Assembly (NCBI GenBank): GCA_023439545.1
Contig: JAEXNT010000043.1
Coordinates: 112,201 to 176,200, forward strand
From: Bacillota bacterium
GTDB lineage: Bacteria; Bacillota; Clostridia; Acetivibrionales; DTU013
Reading direction: 5' to 3'
DNA length: 64,000 nt
Below are positions 39,801-48,944 of the stretch, in pieces. The notes under the pieces were generated by a model. It did not search any database and had not been told where the DNA came from. It was given only the letters and a program-made list of their open reading frames with translations. Within the stretch, counting starts at the first letter, position 1; every line of letters begins with the position of its first letter. Made by a program: the position numbers and the translations under genes.

Positions 39801-42800
39801 GTCTATGGTTTTCCTCGGAAAATGAGCTTCGGTATTATTGAAATCCGATAACATGGAATGATCCACCGGGGTCAGCAGATCAACCCTTTTTATTGCTTTT
39901 CGCGGGTCGGCAGCAATTTCTTCCAATATCTTTACATAGTGCTCGCATATCTTAGCAATTGTACCCTTCTTAAAAAGCTCGGAACAGTACTCAATGTTGA
40001 AAAAAATCCTATCTTCGACTTGCTCTGCCTCGAACGATATATCGAATTTTGAATTACCCGATTTGATATCCTGCGGAAAGACCCTTGTCCCATCGATGTC
40101 GAAGTCCGTCAACGAATAATTTTTGAGTGAGAACAAAGTGTCAAACAAGGGATTGCGGTTAGTGCTCCTGCCGGTTTTAAGCTTGCTGACCAGTTCACTG
40201 AAGGGGTAATCCGCATTGTTGTATGCATTGATGCATACGTCTTTAAAACTACGCATATACTCGGCAAAATCCGAATCGGGATCGATAACGCTTCTTATTG
40301 CTAAAGTATTGACAAACATCCCGACTATGTTTTTCAATTCCGCATTAGGCCTACCCAGGTATGGTGTGCCTACGATTATGTCATTCTGAGTAGAATATTT
40401 ATGAAGGAGTATATTATAACTTGCAAGTAAAAGCATAAACATGGTGCAATCCAGATTTTTAGCCAGACTTTTTATCCTAACGGTCAGATCCGGTTCTATC
40501 CCGAATCTGTAATAATCTCCCTGTATGCTTTTATAGGATGGTCTTGCGTAGTCATAAGGCAAATTGAGCAGTGGAATCTCATCCGAGAAATTTCTCAGCC
40601 AGTATTCCTTTTGTTTTTCAAACAGACCGGTGCCGATCATATTACGCTGCCAAACGGAATAATCCTTATATTGTACCGGCAGTTCGGGCAGCTCCGTTCC
40701 ATTGTATATCGATATAAAGTCTTTTAAAAGTATGTTGATAGACTCGCCATCAGCTATAATATGATGAAAATCCAGCAATAGATAATGCCTGTCGTTTTCC
40801 GAACTAAAAATATGTGCTCTGAACAACGGCGCCTTTGATAAGTCGTAAGGTCTGACGGCATTTTTAACATGCTTTGCGACTTCGGCTTCAGCAATCGTTG
40901 AAAAACATACATCAGGTATTAATTCTTTTTCTATATGCTGTACAGGCGTTCCTTCATTTACTACAAAACATGTCCTTAAGGATTCGTGCCTGATACATAG
41001 CTCAGTAAGCGCCTCCCTGATCCTATCTCTTTCGATACGCCCCTCGATTCTGAATAGCGCAGTCATATTATACTCCGTGCTTGACCCGCCCAAATTATCG
41101 ATCAGGAACAGCCCCTGCTGAGAAAACGACACCGGATAGTATTCGGAATATTCTACGGGTATTATTTTTTCGCTTTCAGCCTGGCTGTTTGTGTCTATAA
41201 AATTAGCTATTGAGCTTATTGTAGGACAATCGAAAATAACGTTGACGTTAAGATTCGTACCCAATTCCTCATTTATCTTGGAAATAAGGCCTATTGCTAA
41301 TAAGGAATCTCCTCCTATATCGAAAAAATTCGAAGCATTATCAAAATTATCAGTTCTGAGGACTTCATACCATACCTTTTTTATCACCAATTCCGTACTG
41401 CTTACCGAATCATTTTTTTCGGGTAATAAGCGGCCTCCATTGACATACACGGGATCGGGCAAAGATTTCCTGTCTATTTTGCCATTTGGTGTTTTAGGTA
41501 TTTGATCCAAAACAATTATAAATGAAGGAATCATATATGAAGGCAGTTCTTTTTGCAATATCGATTTTATATTATTCACAGACTTTTCCCAGCTGACGAT
41601 GTATGCACAAAGAAAATTACTGCCGTCATCCCTATTTTTACAGATAACAGCCGCCTCGGTAACGCTCTCGATGTTGAGAAGCTTTTGTTCGATTTCACCG
41701 AGCTCGATCCTAAACCCCCTTATTTTCACCTGGTTATCCGACCTTCCCAGATGTTCTATATCTCCCTTGGGATACCACCTTGCCGTATCTCCGGTTTTAT
41801 AGATCAACTTTCCGGCCGCAAACGGATTGTTTACAAATCTCTCATTTGTCAGGCTCTTATTGTTGATATACCCTCTCGACAAACAATCTCCGCCTATGTA
41901 TAAATCGCCTGGTATTCCGATAGGCAACAGATTCTTCTCTTTATCCAGAATATAAACCTGAGTATTGTCCAGCGGTTTCCCGATATCTATCGTCTTACTT
42001 TCCGTCAATTCACTCATGGTGACATAAACTGTCGTTTCGGTAGGGCCATACCCATTGAATATACGGGCGCCCGTCTTTTGCTTTAACTTCTTAAGTAATG
42101 CCTCAGGAAATGTTTCGCCTCCTATTATGATTTCGGACAAGGAATCCAATTCATCGAATTCTTTGGCGTTAACTATGGACAACATCCTTGTAGGAGTAGC
42201 CTGAAGCATATTTATACCATATCTTTTGACAAGGCTGCAGATGGCATTCGGGTCCTTTTGTTGGGATTCGTCGGCCATAATAACCCTCATTCCCGTGAGC
42301 AAAGGTATTATGGATTCCACAAAAAATATATCAAAACATATTGTCGTTATTGACAAAAAAGACTTGCCTGGTAAAAAGTCCATACGCTTAAGCATACTGT
42401 AGATCAAATTCACCAGGGATCCGTTTTCTACCATAACTCCTTTGGGATTGCCGGTCGAACCCGAGGTATATATGACATACGCGAGACTCGAACAGCCTGC
42501 ATTGTTTTTCGCGTTGTTATCCTTGTAAAAGCCCAGCTTGATTTTATCTATATTGCAAATAACTCCGTCAAAAGCCGGCAGTGAATATTCATTTCCGTTC
42601 ACAAGCAATATTGCTGCATTGCTGTCTCCCAGCATATAATCGATCCTATTCTTCGGGTATCCGGGATCTATTGGAAGATAAGCTCCGCCAGCTTTCAGGA
42701 CTGCCAGTATCGCGACCATCATCTCGATCGACCTGTTCATCATAATCCCAACAACAGTGTCGGATCCTACGTTCTGTTCCTGGAGAAATCTGGCCAGTTG

Positions 42801-44285
42801 ATTTGCTTTTCTGTTAAGGTCGGCATATGTTATAGTTTTATTGTCACAAACCACCGCGATGCTATCAGGCGTTTTTTTGACCTGTTTCTCAAATAACCTG
42901 CAAACGGTGAGTTCTTTGGAATAGTATCCCTTATTATCGTTGAATTCATTAACTATTTTTTGCTTTTCTTTTTCAGAAATCATTTCAACGTTTTTTAACT
43001 GTCTTGCCGGGTTATCCAAAGCATGCCAAAGAATCCTGATTATGTGGTCATATATGAATTCTATTTCCTTTACCATAAACAGGTCTTCTTTAAAATCGAA
43101 ATCCAGTATGATATTACCGTCATCTTCTCTATCGTTTATATGAATATAAAGATTTTCATTCTGACACCCGTTAAAATGCCATCTGCCTTCCTGCCTGTTG
43201 TTATCTTCTTCTCTTACGAATTTTGCATTTTGATAAGACAAGGCAATATCGTAAAGTTTTTCTATGTTTTTATTCTTCTCCCTGACACTTTTAAGGATAT
43301 ACTCATAAGGAAACTTTTGATGTTTCAGGGATGAATACCATTTATTATTAATCTCACTCATGAAATGTAAAAAATCCAAAGAGTTTTCTATTTTTATACG
43401 CAAGGGTATCGTACTGACGAACATGCCTAAGGTTTCTTTTTCTTTTACATTGCTTCTGTTTAAAACGGGCACGCCTATTATAATGTCATCTTTTGCAGTT
43501 GTTCTGTTGATGTAAATCCCCAGTGCAGATAAAAACAAAGAGAAAATGGAAGAATTGTTACCTTTGCAGAATTCTCTTATCTTTGAAGACAACCTTACAG
43601 GGATAACAAATGTTTTTCTTTTAGCAGACAAATTGCTATTTGCGGTACTTTGCTTCAGTGTATACAGATCATTCAAATCCGTAAATTGAGATTCCCAATA
43701 ATCCTTATCTTTAACGAACCTGTCAGATATCTCATAGGCTTGCTCATTATGTATATAATCAACATATGATTTGCTTTCGATGCTTATAGCGTTATCCGGT
43801 TCATTCCTTAACTGAATGTATAGTTTTATTACATCGTTTCCTGCATGAACGACAGACCACCCATCGGAAATAAGGTGGTGGAGTTTTGAATAAATGCCGA
43901 ATTCCTCTTCGCTTATCTTTACTATAGCAAAGTAATACAAATCGGAATCGATCAGACTAAAAGGCGTTTGAGTTTGCTGGGAATCCCAGTTATAAAGGGC
44001 TTCAAGACCAAGCTTGCTAAAGTCATAAAAATCTATTTGCCGGAACCTGAAATCAGTTATGTACTGAACAGGTTCCCCATCGATTTCCTTGAAATGCAGC
44101 CTGAATGCATCATGATTTTGGATTAATAGATTAATCGCTTTTTGAAGCAGGGGCAAATCGGGATGTTCTCTGATTTTTAAAGTTGCCGCAATATTTCCAA
44201 TGCTGGTGCCCGGATACATTTTCTCAGTATACCAAATACCCTTTTGAGGATGCGTAAGAGGATAATATTCGACCCCATTCTCCAA
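36843..44285 (-). CDS. Two-module non-ribosomal peptide synthetase with terminal reductase (C-A-T-C-A-T-R)
   Basis: This 2480-residue enzyme has C1 (HHLISDG near residue 136), A1 (TSGSTGNPKG near 613), T1 (GGDSL near 993), C2 (HHIIADG near 1172), A2 (TSGSTGNPK near 1640), T2 (GGDSL near 2027) and a NAD(P)H thioester reductase (GATGFLG near 2104, with S/T and YIKSK catalytic residues). Aligned to GrsA, A2 reads DVQFIAHVAK, close to known proline codes; A1 reads DIVQIGGVYK, nearest to glycine codes but uncertain. A starter C domain suggests N-acylation. The start is TTG 44285 with GAGGTGG five bases upstream; the open frame to 44396 is promoter-like. No PPTase, MbtH or transporter is nearby. 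Confidence 0.93.
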   Translation of the reverse strand: MENGVEYYPLTHPQKGIWYTEKMYPGTSIGNIAATLKIREHPDLPLLQKAINLLIQNHDAFRLHFKEIDGEPVQYITDFRFRQIDFYDFSKLGLEALYNWDSQQTQTPFSLIDSDLYYFAIVKISEEEFGIYSKLHHLISDGWSVVHAGNDVIKLYIQLRNEPDNAISIESKSYVDYIHNEQAYEISDRFVKDKDYWESQFTDLNDLYTLKQSTANSNLSAKRKTFVIPVRLSSKIREFCKGNNSSIFSLFLSALGIYINRTTAKDDIIIGVPVLNRSNVKEKETLGMFVSTIPLRIKIENSLDFLHFMSEINNKWYSSLKHQKFPYEYILKSVREKNKNIEKLYDIALSYQNAKFVREEDNNRQEGRWHFNGCQNENLYIHINDREDDGNIILDFDFKEDLFMVKEIEFIYDHIIRILWHALDNPARQLKNVEMISEKEKQKIVNEFNDNKGYYSKELTVCRLFEKQVKKTPDSIAVVCDNKTITYADLNRKANQLARFLQEQNVGSDTVVGIMMNRSIEMMVAILAVLKAGGAYLPIDPGYPKNRIDYMLGDSNAAILLVNGNEYSLPAFDGVICNIDKIKLGFYKDNNAKNNAGCSSLAYVIYTSGSTGNPKGVMVENGSLVNLIYSMLKRMDFLPGKSFLSITTICFDIFFVESIIPLLTGMRVIMADESQQKDPNAICSLVKRYGINMLQATPTRMLSIVNAKEFDELDSLSEIIIGGETFPEALLKKLKQKTGARIFNGYGPTETTVYVTMSELTESKTIDIGKPLDNTQVYILDKEKNLLPIGIPGDLYIGGDCLSRGYINNKSLTNERFVNNPFAAGKLIYKTGDTARWYPKGDIEHLGRSDNQVKIRGFRIELGEIEQKLLNIESVTEAAVICKNRDDGSNFLCAYIVSWEKSVNNIKSILQKELPSYMIPSFIIVLDQIPKTPNGKIDRKSLPDPVYVNGGRLLPEKNDSVSSTELVIKKVWYEVLRTDNFDNASNFFDIGGDSLLAIGLISKINEELGTNLNVNVIFDCPTISSIANFIDTNSQAESEKIIPVEYSEYYPVSFSQQGLFLIDNLGGSSTEYNMTALFRIEGRIERDRIREALTELCIRHESLRTCFVVNEGTPVQHIEKELIPDVCFSTIAEAEVAKHVKNAVRPYDLSKAPLFRAHIFSSENDRHYLLLDFHHIIADGESINILLKDFISIYNGTELPELPVQYKDYSVWQRNMIGTGLFEKQKEYWLRNFSDEIPLLNLPYDYARPSYKSIQGDYYRFGIEPDLTVRIKSLAKNLDCTMFMLLLASYNILLHKYSTQNDIIVGTPYLGRPNAELKNIVGMFVNTLAIRSVIDPDSDFAEYMRSFKDVCINAYNNADYPFSELVSKLKTGRSTNRNPLFDTLFSLKNYSLTDFDIDGTRVFPQDIKSGNSKFDISFEAEQVEDRIFFNIEYCSELFKKGTIAKICEHYVKILEEIAADPRKAIKRVDLLTPVDHSMLSDFNNTEAHFPRKTIDQLFDEQVSLTPDNTAVVFKDRRYTYRQLNNKANLIAKALRMNGVANNSIVGVMLPRGFEYVTCILGIIKAGGAYLPIDKSYPAERIRYMISDSAINIILTDDIIALDFFVKGTVLDIKNYFGMEESNVDFTSHNSPDNLLYAIYTSGSTGNPKAVLIEHKNIVNLIFFEYLIEKIEFRKVLQFASLSFDVSAQEIFSTLLCGGELYIIDEQDKRDVNKFFDILNINSINTIFLPPSFLKQILSDESNIGKMPKSLRNIIVAGEQLIITETMKKYLCGSDAVIHNHYGPSETHVATTYTVNANNIPDLPPIGRPISNTRIYILNSDHLIQPAGVAGELYIAGECVGRGYLNNEALTGEKYLQDICGEKRIYKTGDLARWLPDGNIEFLGRLDNQVKIHGFRIELGEIEKYILNYEGVREAVVISDNDSNNAKYLVAFYVSDDSAGSNMVRKHLSSKMPQYMIPRYIIKTDIIPMTPNGKIDRKALVHMYKSEHGPVDYIPPQNDTQKIIVDLWKETLGIDNISIADNFFDLGGDSLSLIRLQIKAMKYNWKLTTQDYYSYQTVKELAEKIDGSLTEAGEQDITKGYEEELLSVNFAMAEKNRSSYLITGATGFLGVHILKEIISRTNNKIICIVRGKDGDSPQQRLYDTLLFYFGRQQADNIIEKAEVFNGDISQRNLGLDSSDYEYICENTSCIINAAALVKHYGAYNDFKNINIEGVKNLIKICIENGIVLNHMSTIGVFGVNYLPDCHDSVLTENDLDIGQSGIDNYYIKSKYEAEVLLRKYSEKGLTYNVFRVGNLTGRYSDGVFQKNIGDNAFYNRIKSFVNIGYISSNYTDFPMDFSPVDICSQAVLKIINARTVNKTYHIYNNNYLKINKLINYINKYGCKVEIVPESKFSNILKKLSEDEAKSNALMGIVQDLNDSLDGNNSGYKTTSKDTVDFLKELDFIWPDIDYGYIKKILDYAVSVNFLSLDDNPGKTRGFFNG

Positions 44286-44337
44286 GGTAACCACCTCATT
44301 ATCATTAGTAGAACACAGCGTAACATGCCAAAATAAT

Positions 44338-44366
44338 ATAATATTACATAAAATTCTAATCAGCAA
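44338..44366 (-). promoter_or_regulatory. Probable SigA-type promoter of the NRPS operon
   Basis: TTGCTG, a 17-base spacer and TATTAT lie on the minus strand about 53 bases before the TTG start, in the short AT-rich gap after mutS2. Confidence 0.55.
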
Positions 44367-44465
44367 TATTATATTGTTTTTTAAAAACGAATACAATAGA
44401 TAAATGAGAAATTTTGCTAAAATTCACAAATTAATAAAAATCCATCAAAATCTATGGAAAAAGAA

Positions 44466-46850
44466 TTATTTCAATTCGACAATCGTTACGCCCGATTCGC
44501 CCTCGCCATATGCCCCCAGACGGTAGCTTTTCACGTGCGAGTTCGTCTTCAGGTATCTTTGGACGCCGTTTCTCAGCATACCCGTGCCTTTGCCATGTAC
44601 TATGGTAACCTCTGAAAGGCCCGCAATAGAGGCGTCATCAAGGAATTTACCCAGTACCTGGACAGCCTCTTCGACATTCATCCCTCTAATGTCGGTCTGA
44701 GTGGACACATTCATAGCCTTTGAGATGCCAATCCTGCCGGTTCCCGCTTTTTTGATCTCCGCGGCCTGCTCATCTATCAGCTTCAGATTGGTAACATGGA
44801 CATTTATTTTCATTATTCCTGCCTGTATGAGCGCTTCCCCGTCCTTGTCCGGAGGCGTCACCACCGTACCCTTCTGGTTGAGGTTGACGATCAGGACGCT
44901 GTCTCCTGGCCTCAGATTTTCCGGAGGCTTTATATATCCCTGTCTGGGAAACAGGCTTTCCGAAATGGAACCTTCAAGTTCTCCTATATTGCTGCGCAGC
45001 CTGGCTCTTATCTCTTCGGCTGCTTTGTTCCTTAGTATCTCATCCTGCTCCCTGGCAGCCCGCTTCATTTCGTCGAGCATGGCATCAACGTCCTGTTTGG
45101 CATTGAGCAGTATTCTTTTAGCTTCCTCCCTGGCTTCGCGTAAAAGCTTGTCCTTCTGAGCATCCAATTTATATTTCTGATCCTCAAGTTCCTTTTTAAG
45201 GCCTTCTATCTCCAGACGGTAGCTTTCCGCCTGAATCCTTTCCTTTTCCGAGTCGGCCTTGTTTTTCTCAATCTTCATCAGGACATCTTCGAATTTAATT
45301 TCCTCTCCCGACAGGAATTCAGTAGCCCTGTCAAGCACTCCAGCCTGCAGTCCGAGCCTGCGGGATATCGCAAAGGCGTTGCTCTTTCCGGGAACTCCTA
45401 TCAAAAGGTTGTATGTCGGCCTAAGTGTCTCTACGTCGAACTCGCAGCAGGCGTTTTCAACACCTTCGGTCGTCAGCGCATAAACCTTCAGCTCGCTGTA
45501 ATGAGTTGTCGCAACGGTCACAGCTCCGAAGCCGTGCAGGCTTTCAAGAATAGCCATAGCAAGCGCGGCGCCTTCCGTGGGGTCGGTTCCCGCTCCGAGT
45601 TCGTCGAACAGCACGAGCGACCTGTCGTCCGCCTCGGACAATATCCTGACGATGTTCTTCATATGTGAGGAAAAGGTGCTCAGGCTCTGTTCGATGCTCT
45701 GCTCATCACCTATATCCGCGAATATTTTATTGAAAATGCTGAGCTCGGTACCTTCGGCGGCAGGAACATGCAATCCGGCCTGGGCCATGAGCGTGAACAG
45801 CCCGAGAGTCTTCAGTGTGACAGTCTTTCCTCCGGTGTTGGGACCTGTGACGACAAGAGTTGCAAAGCTTTCCCCGACCCAAAGGTTGATAGGCACCACG
45901 GTACTCTGATCCAGAAGGGGATGCCTTCCCTTTTTGATGTTTACGCGTTTGTCTCTGTTTAGCTTCGGACATACGCATTTGAAGTCAAGACTCAGCTTTG
46001 CCTTTGCAAAAGCGAAGTCAAGTTCTGCAAAGATCGTCATGTTGGACTTCAGCGCTTCCACGATATCGGCAACATCCGCCGAGAGTTCCTGCAGAATACG
46101 CTCTATCTCTATCTGTTCCTTGTTTTTCAGCTGTTTGATGCTGTTATTGGCCTCAACTACGGCCATCGGCTCGACATATATGGTCGCTCCGCTTGCAGAA
46201 GAATCGTGCACAAGTCCGGGCACATCACCCCTGCATTCCGCCTTGACCGGGATGACATAACGATCCCCGCGTATGGTAACTATGGATTCCTGCATGAGCT
46301 TCTGATATTTAGAGGAATGCATCATGCTGTTGAGTTTTTCCCTTATCGAATTCTGCTGCTCCTTGATCTGCCTGCGGATGTTGGACAGGGTCGTGCTTGC
46401 TCCGTCCGAAATCTCCTCTTCGCTCACTATCGCCATACCAATCTTATCTTCGAGCCGCCTGTCCGGAGTAAGAGAAGCTATCAGGCCGCTAATGCTGTTG
46501 GCTTCTTCTGCCCCCTTTGCGTCTACGATAGATGAGTAGTTTTTCATATTGCGCGCAGCGCGCAGAGTGTCGGCCACCCTGAGCAATTCGCCGGGATTCA
46601 GCACTGCTCCGATCTCCACTCTCTTGAGACTGCTTCTGATATCGTGCAGTCCGCCTAAAGGAGGGCTCCCTCTTCGCATTATGAAATCGGTTGCATCCGA
46701 CGTTTCCTTCAACATGGCGGAAACAGCCGACAGCTCACTTTTGGGCGTAAGCTCTCCGGCAATCTCCCTTCCGAGTTCCGAAGCGCACAATCCCGCAAGC
46801 CTGCTCTTTATTTTATCGAATTCGAGTATCCGTAATGCTTTATCATCCAT
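44466..46850 (-). CDS. mutS2: MutS2 endonuclease/ATPase with Smr domain
   Basis: MutS2 acts on branched DNA and on collided ribosomes. The N-terminal part has the MutS core without mismatch-recognition domain I. The ATPase shows GPNTGGKT near residue 335 and DELGAGTDPTEGAALA near residue 412. A coiled coil (about 515-620) leads to a C-terminal Smr domain (about 718-794) with LDIRGM-like TDIRGMNVEEA and HGKGTGMLRNGV. Length (794) is normal. It lies just upstream of the NRPS operon but differs clearly in base composition. Confidence 0.96.
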   Translation of the reverse strand: MDDKALRILEFDKIKSRLAGLCASELGREIAGELTPKSELSAVSAMLKETSDATDFIMRRGSPPLGGLHDIRSSLKRVEIGAVLNPGELLRVADTLRAARNMKNYSSIVDAKGAEEANSISGLIASLTPDRRLEDKIGMAIVSEEEISDGASTTLSNIRRQIKEQQNSIREKLNSMMHSSKYQKLMQESIVTIRGDRYVIPVKAECRGDVPGLVHDSSASGATIYVEPMAVVEANNSIKQLKNKEQIEIERILQELSADVADIVEALKSNMTIFAELDFAFAKAKLSLDFKCVCPKLNRDKRVNIKKGRHPLLDQSTVVPINLWVGESFATLVVTGPNTGGKTVTLKTLGLFTLMAQAGLHVPAAEGTELSIFNKIFADIGDEQSIEQSLSTFSSHMKNIVRILSEADDRSLVLFDELGAGTDPTEGAALAMAILESLHGFGAVTVATTHYSELKVYALTTEGVENACCEFDVETLRPTYNLLIGVPGKSNAFAISRRLGLQAGVLDRATEFLSGEEIKFEDVLMKIEKNKADSEKERIQAESYRLEIEGLKKELEDQKYKLDAQKDKLLREAREEAKRILLNAKQDVDAMLDEMKRAAREQDEILRNKAAEEIRARLRSNIGELEGSISESLFPRQGYIKPPENLRPGDSVLIVNLNQKGTVVTPPDKDGEALIQAGIMKINVHVTNLKLIDEQAAEIKKAGTGRIGISKAMNVSTQTDIRGMNVEEAVQVLGKFLDDASIAGLSEVTIVHGKGTGMLRNGVQRYLKTNSHVKSYRLGAYGEGESGVTIVELK

Positions 46851-46894
46851 AAATTATATAATAACCTTCCTGTATGCCCTGTTTGGTGCGTAGT

Positions 46895-47419
46895 CTAAAT
46901 CAGTTTCAGCTTCGGTCTGAGCTTATCCCTGTAATACGCCACAAATAGCGTATACACGTAATCGTAGACGAAAAATACGACCTCGAGCGCAATTATAAGG
47001 ACCCACCACGGCAGCTTCGACGAAACGGCGAAACCGAACAGGTCCCTTACTGCCCAGATTGCAACACCCATGCAGGCATTGAAAAATGCGAACTTCAGGA
47101 TATATTCTAATACTATTCTATCAAGCTTTTCAATGTAAAATTTAATTATACCGTACAATCCAAAAAAAATGGCATACGGAACTATCCCCAGCTTATCAGG
47201 TACGACAATCAAAGCCAGCAGGCTCGTGGCGGCATAGAACAACCAGCCGGCCCTGGCTCCGCTTTCTATTATCGAAACTGCAACAAAAAAGGAGCTCAGC
47301 GCGTATAATGAAATCCTGCTCGTCGGCATGATAACCGCCAGCAGCAGGCATATTACAGCAACCGCTCCCAATATTCCGTTGAGCGCTATTTTTTTTGTTT
47401 TTCCGGATCGTTCACTCAT
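46895..47419 (-). CDS. Small multi-pass membrane protein of unknown function
   Basis: The 174-residue product has about five hydrophobic segments (14-30, 36-55, 58-75, 78-93, 135-160) and basic ends. The size and layout are like an ECF transporter S component, but I see no diagnostic motif. It sits between the J-domain gene (18 bases) and mutS2 (44 bases) and is probably cotranscribed with them. Confidence 0.7.
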   Translation of the reverse strand: MSERSGKTKKIALNGILGAVAVICLLLAVIMPTSRISLYALSSFFVAVSIIESGARAGWLFYAATSLLALIVVPDKLGIVPYAIFFGLYGIIKFYIEKLDRIVLEYILKFAFFNACMGVAIWAVRDLFGFAVSSKLPWWVLIIALEVVFFVYDYVYTLFVAYYRDKLRPKLKLI

Positions 47420-47437
47420 GAATGTCCTCCGTGGGTG

Positions 47438-48061
47438 TCAGCAGCAGCTTATCAAATCGCCGCCCGACATTTCACAGCAGCAATCCGAACACCATAAGCA
47501 CTGGCAGATAGTGCAGAGATCGGGATTTTGCCTGTTGTATCCCCTGTTGAATGAATTAGTTCTGTATGCGTTGTTGGAAGTGTTCATTCTATTTAGAGCA
47601 CTGCGGTATTCATAATTGGACGGGTCCATATTGACAGCCCTCTGAATATGGTTATAAGCCTCGTCATACCAGCCCCTGCGCATAAATATAAGGCCTTTGA
47701 GATAATACCACTGCGCGTTGCGGTTTCCGCTGCTGTCGAGCATATCCTCGGCAAGCTTCACATTTCCGGTATTTATATGGCTTTTGACCTGGTTGAAAAA
47801 GTCGCCGACGTTCTGGCCAGTCCAACCGTTGTTGCCGCCTGCATTTCTGTTAAAATTTGTCTCCTGTCTCGGCGCAGTATTCTTCATCAGGTAGTCATAC
47901 GCTTCATTGATCTCCCTCAGCTTCTCTTCAGCCAACTTCGACAGGGGATTGTCCTGATACTGGTCCGGATGGTATTTCTTGACCATTTCCCTGTATGCTT
48001 TCTTTATCTCGTCTTCACTTGCGCCTTCTCTGATTCCAAGAACCTCATACGGATTATTCAA
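47438..48061 (-). CDS. J-domain protein with cysteine-rich C-terminal tail
   Basis: Residues 1-62 form a J domain with the HPD motif in KYHPDQY, which stimulates DnaK-type chaperones. A helical TPR-like region (about 95-165) follows. The tail has nine cysteines in the last 27 residues ([16 protein letters not shown]...CC), which suggests metal binding or membrane attachment. It lacks the Gly/Phe and zinc domains of DnaJ, so it is a specialised co-chaperone. Its start overlaps the DUF5685 gene by 8 bases. Confidence 0.85.
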   Translation of the reverse strand: MNNPYEVLGIREGASEDEIKKAYREMVKKYHPDQYQDNPLSKLAEEKLREINEAYDYLMKNTAPRQETNFNRNAGGNNGWTGQNVGDFFNQVKSHINTGNVKLAEDMLDSSGNRNAQWYYLKGLIFMRRGWYDEAYNHIQRAVNMDPSNYEYRSALNRMNTSNNAYRTNSFNRGYNRQNPDLCTICQCLWCSDCCCEMSGGDLISCC

Positions 48062-48932
48062 CTTTATTACAACTCCCTATCCCCAGAATATTTTCTGTTT
48101 TTCTGCGCATTCCCATATATATTATGTTCTCAAGTATTCCTTTATTTATTTTCGGATCGAGCAACTCATACGCCCTTGCCATCTCATTGAGAGAATATGT
48201 CAGGTTGAATTCCACCCTGTCGCGTATATCCTGCTTGAATATGGCGATATCCTGTTGTTCGTATTTATACTGATAAATCAAAGGGTTATAGCTTCCGCTT
48301 TTTATGTCCTTCTCCAGATCGTCGTATGCATCCAGAAGGTATATCCACTTCCCGAGGTTGTAGCCTATCCATCTCAGAGCTTTTTCGTACTTCTCGTCGA
48401 CACAGAGCGGTTCAAAAGCCGTAACCTCTTCCATAAGCCTGGCAAACGGCTCCGCAGCCTTATCCATCGAAGCGCATTTTGCTTTTTCCAGCAGAAGCAG
48501 GTCTTTCAGCCTTTCCTCCATGACGGAGCATTTTGCCGCATACCGTTTTCTAAGCTTCCTGAATGCCCTTCTCAAAAGCAGCAGGGCTGCCTTTGGAACA
48601 AAATCGCCGTCATCCCGTTTTTTATCTTCCAGGTTATAATACGCCAGTAATATGTTAATGTCTGAGGCGTAGTCAACGATGCTGCTGTCGCAGACGATAT
48701 GCCGCTTCTCAACGGGATGGGCAGCGCACCGTTTTCTCTGGACTTTTATCTGTTCGTTTGAGACAGCTGAAAGTAAAACTGCCAGGAAAGCCGAATCATA
48801 GTTCAGCGACAGCCTTGAAAGTTGGCCGTGCCTTTTGCCTATCGACCTGCAAACGCCGCAGTAATAAGCTCTGAAAAGCTCGAACTCTTTTATCTTCATT
48901 TCCGGCTTTTCCGGAACTATATATCCAAACAT
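48054..48932 (-). CDS. DUF5685 family protein
   Basis: The 292-residue protein starts [18 protein letters not shown] and has an early CGVC motif near residue 25 and another cysteine in RCAAHP. The mostly helical remainder contains [17 protein letters not shown], reminiscent of the aspartate-rich motif of helical prenyl-synthase-like folds. I recognise the family as DUF5685; its function is not known to me. It is coupled to the J-domain gene, and the pair likely works together. Confidence 0.75.
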   Translation of the reverse strand: MFGYIVPEKPEMKIKEFELFRAYYCGVCRSIGKRHGQLSRLSLNYDSAFLAVLLSAVSNEQIKVQRKRCAAHPVEKRHIVCDSSIVDYASDINILLAYYNLEDKKRDDGDFVPKAALLLLRRAFRKLRKRYAAKCSVMEERLKDLLLLEKAKCASMDKAAEPFARLMEEVTAFEPLCVDEKYEKALRWIGYNLGKWIYLLDAYDDLEKDIKSGSYNPLIYQYKYEQQDIAIFKQDIRDRVEFNLTYSLNEMARAYELLDPKINKGILENIIYMGMRRKTENILGIGSCNKVE

Positions 48933-48944
48933 ATTTTCCTTCCA

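Noticed and set aside
44286..44396. Extra 37-residue hydrophobic N-terminus on the NRPS (possible signal peptide)
   Set aside because: It has no ribosome site and overlaps a -35/-10 pair; a TTG with GAGGTGG upstream fits the normal NRPS start.
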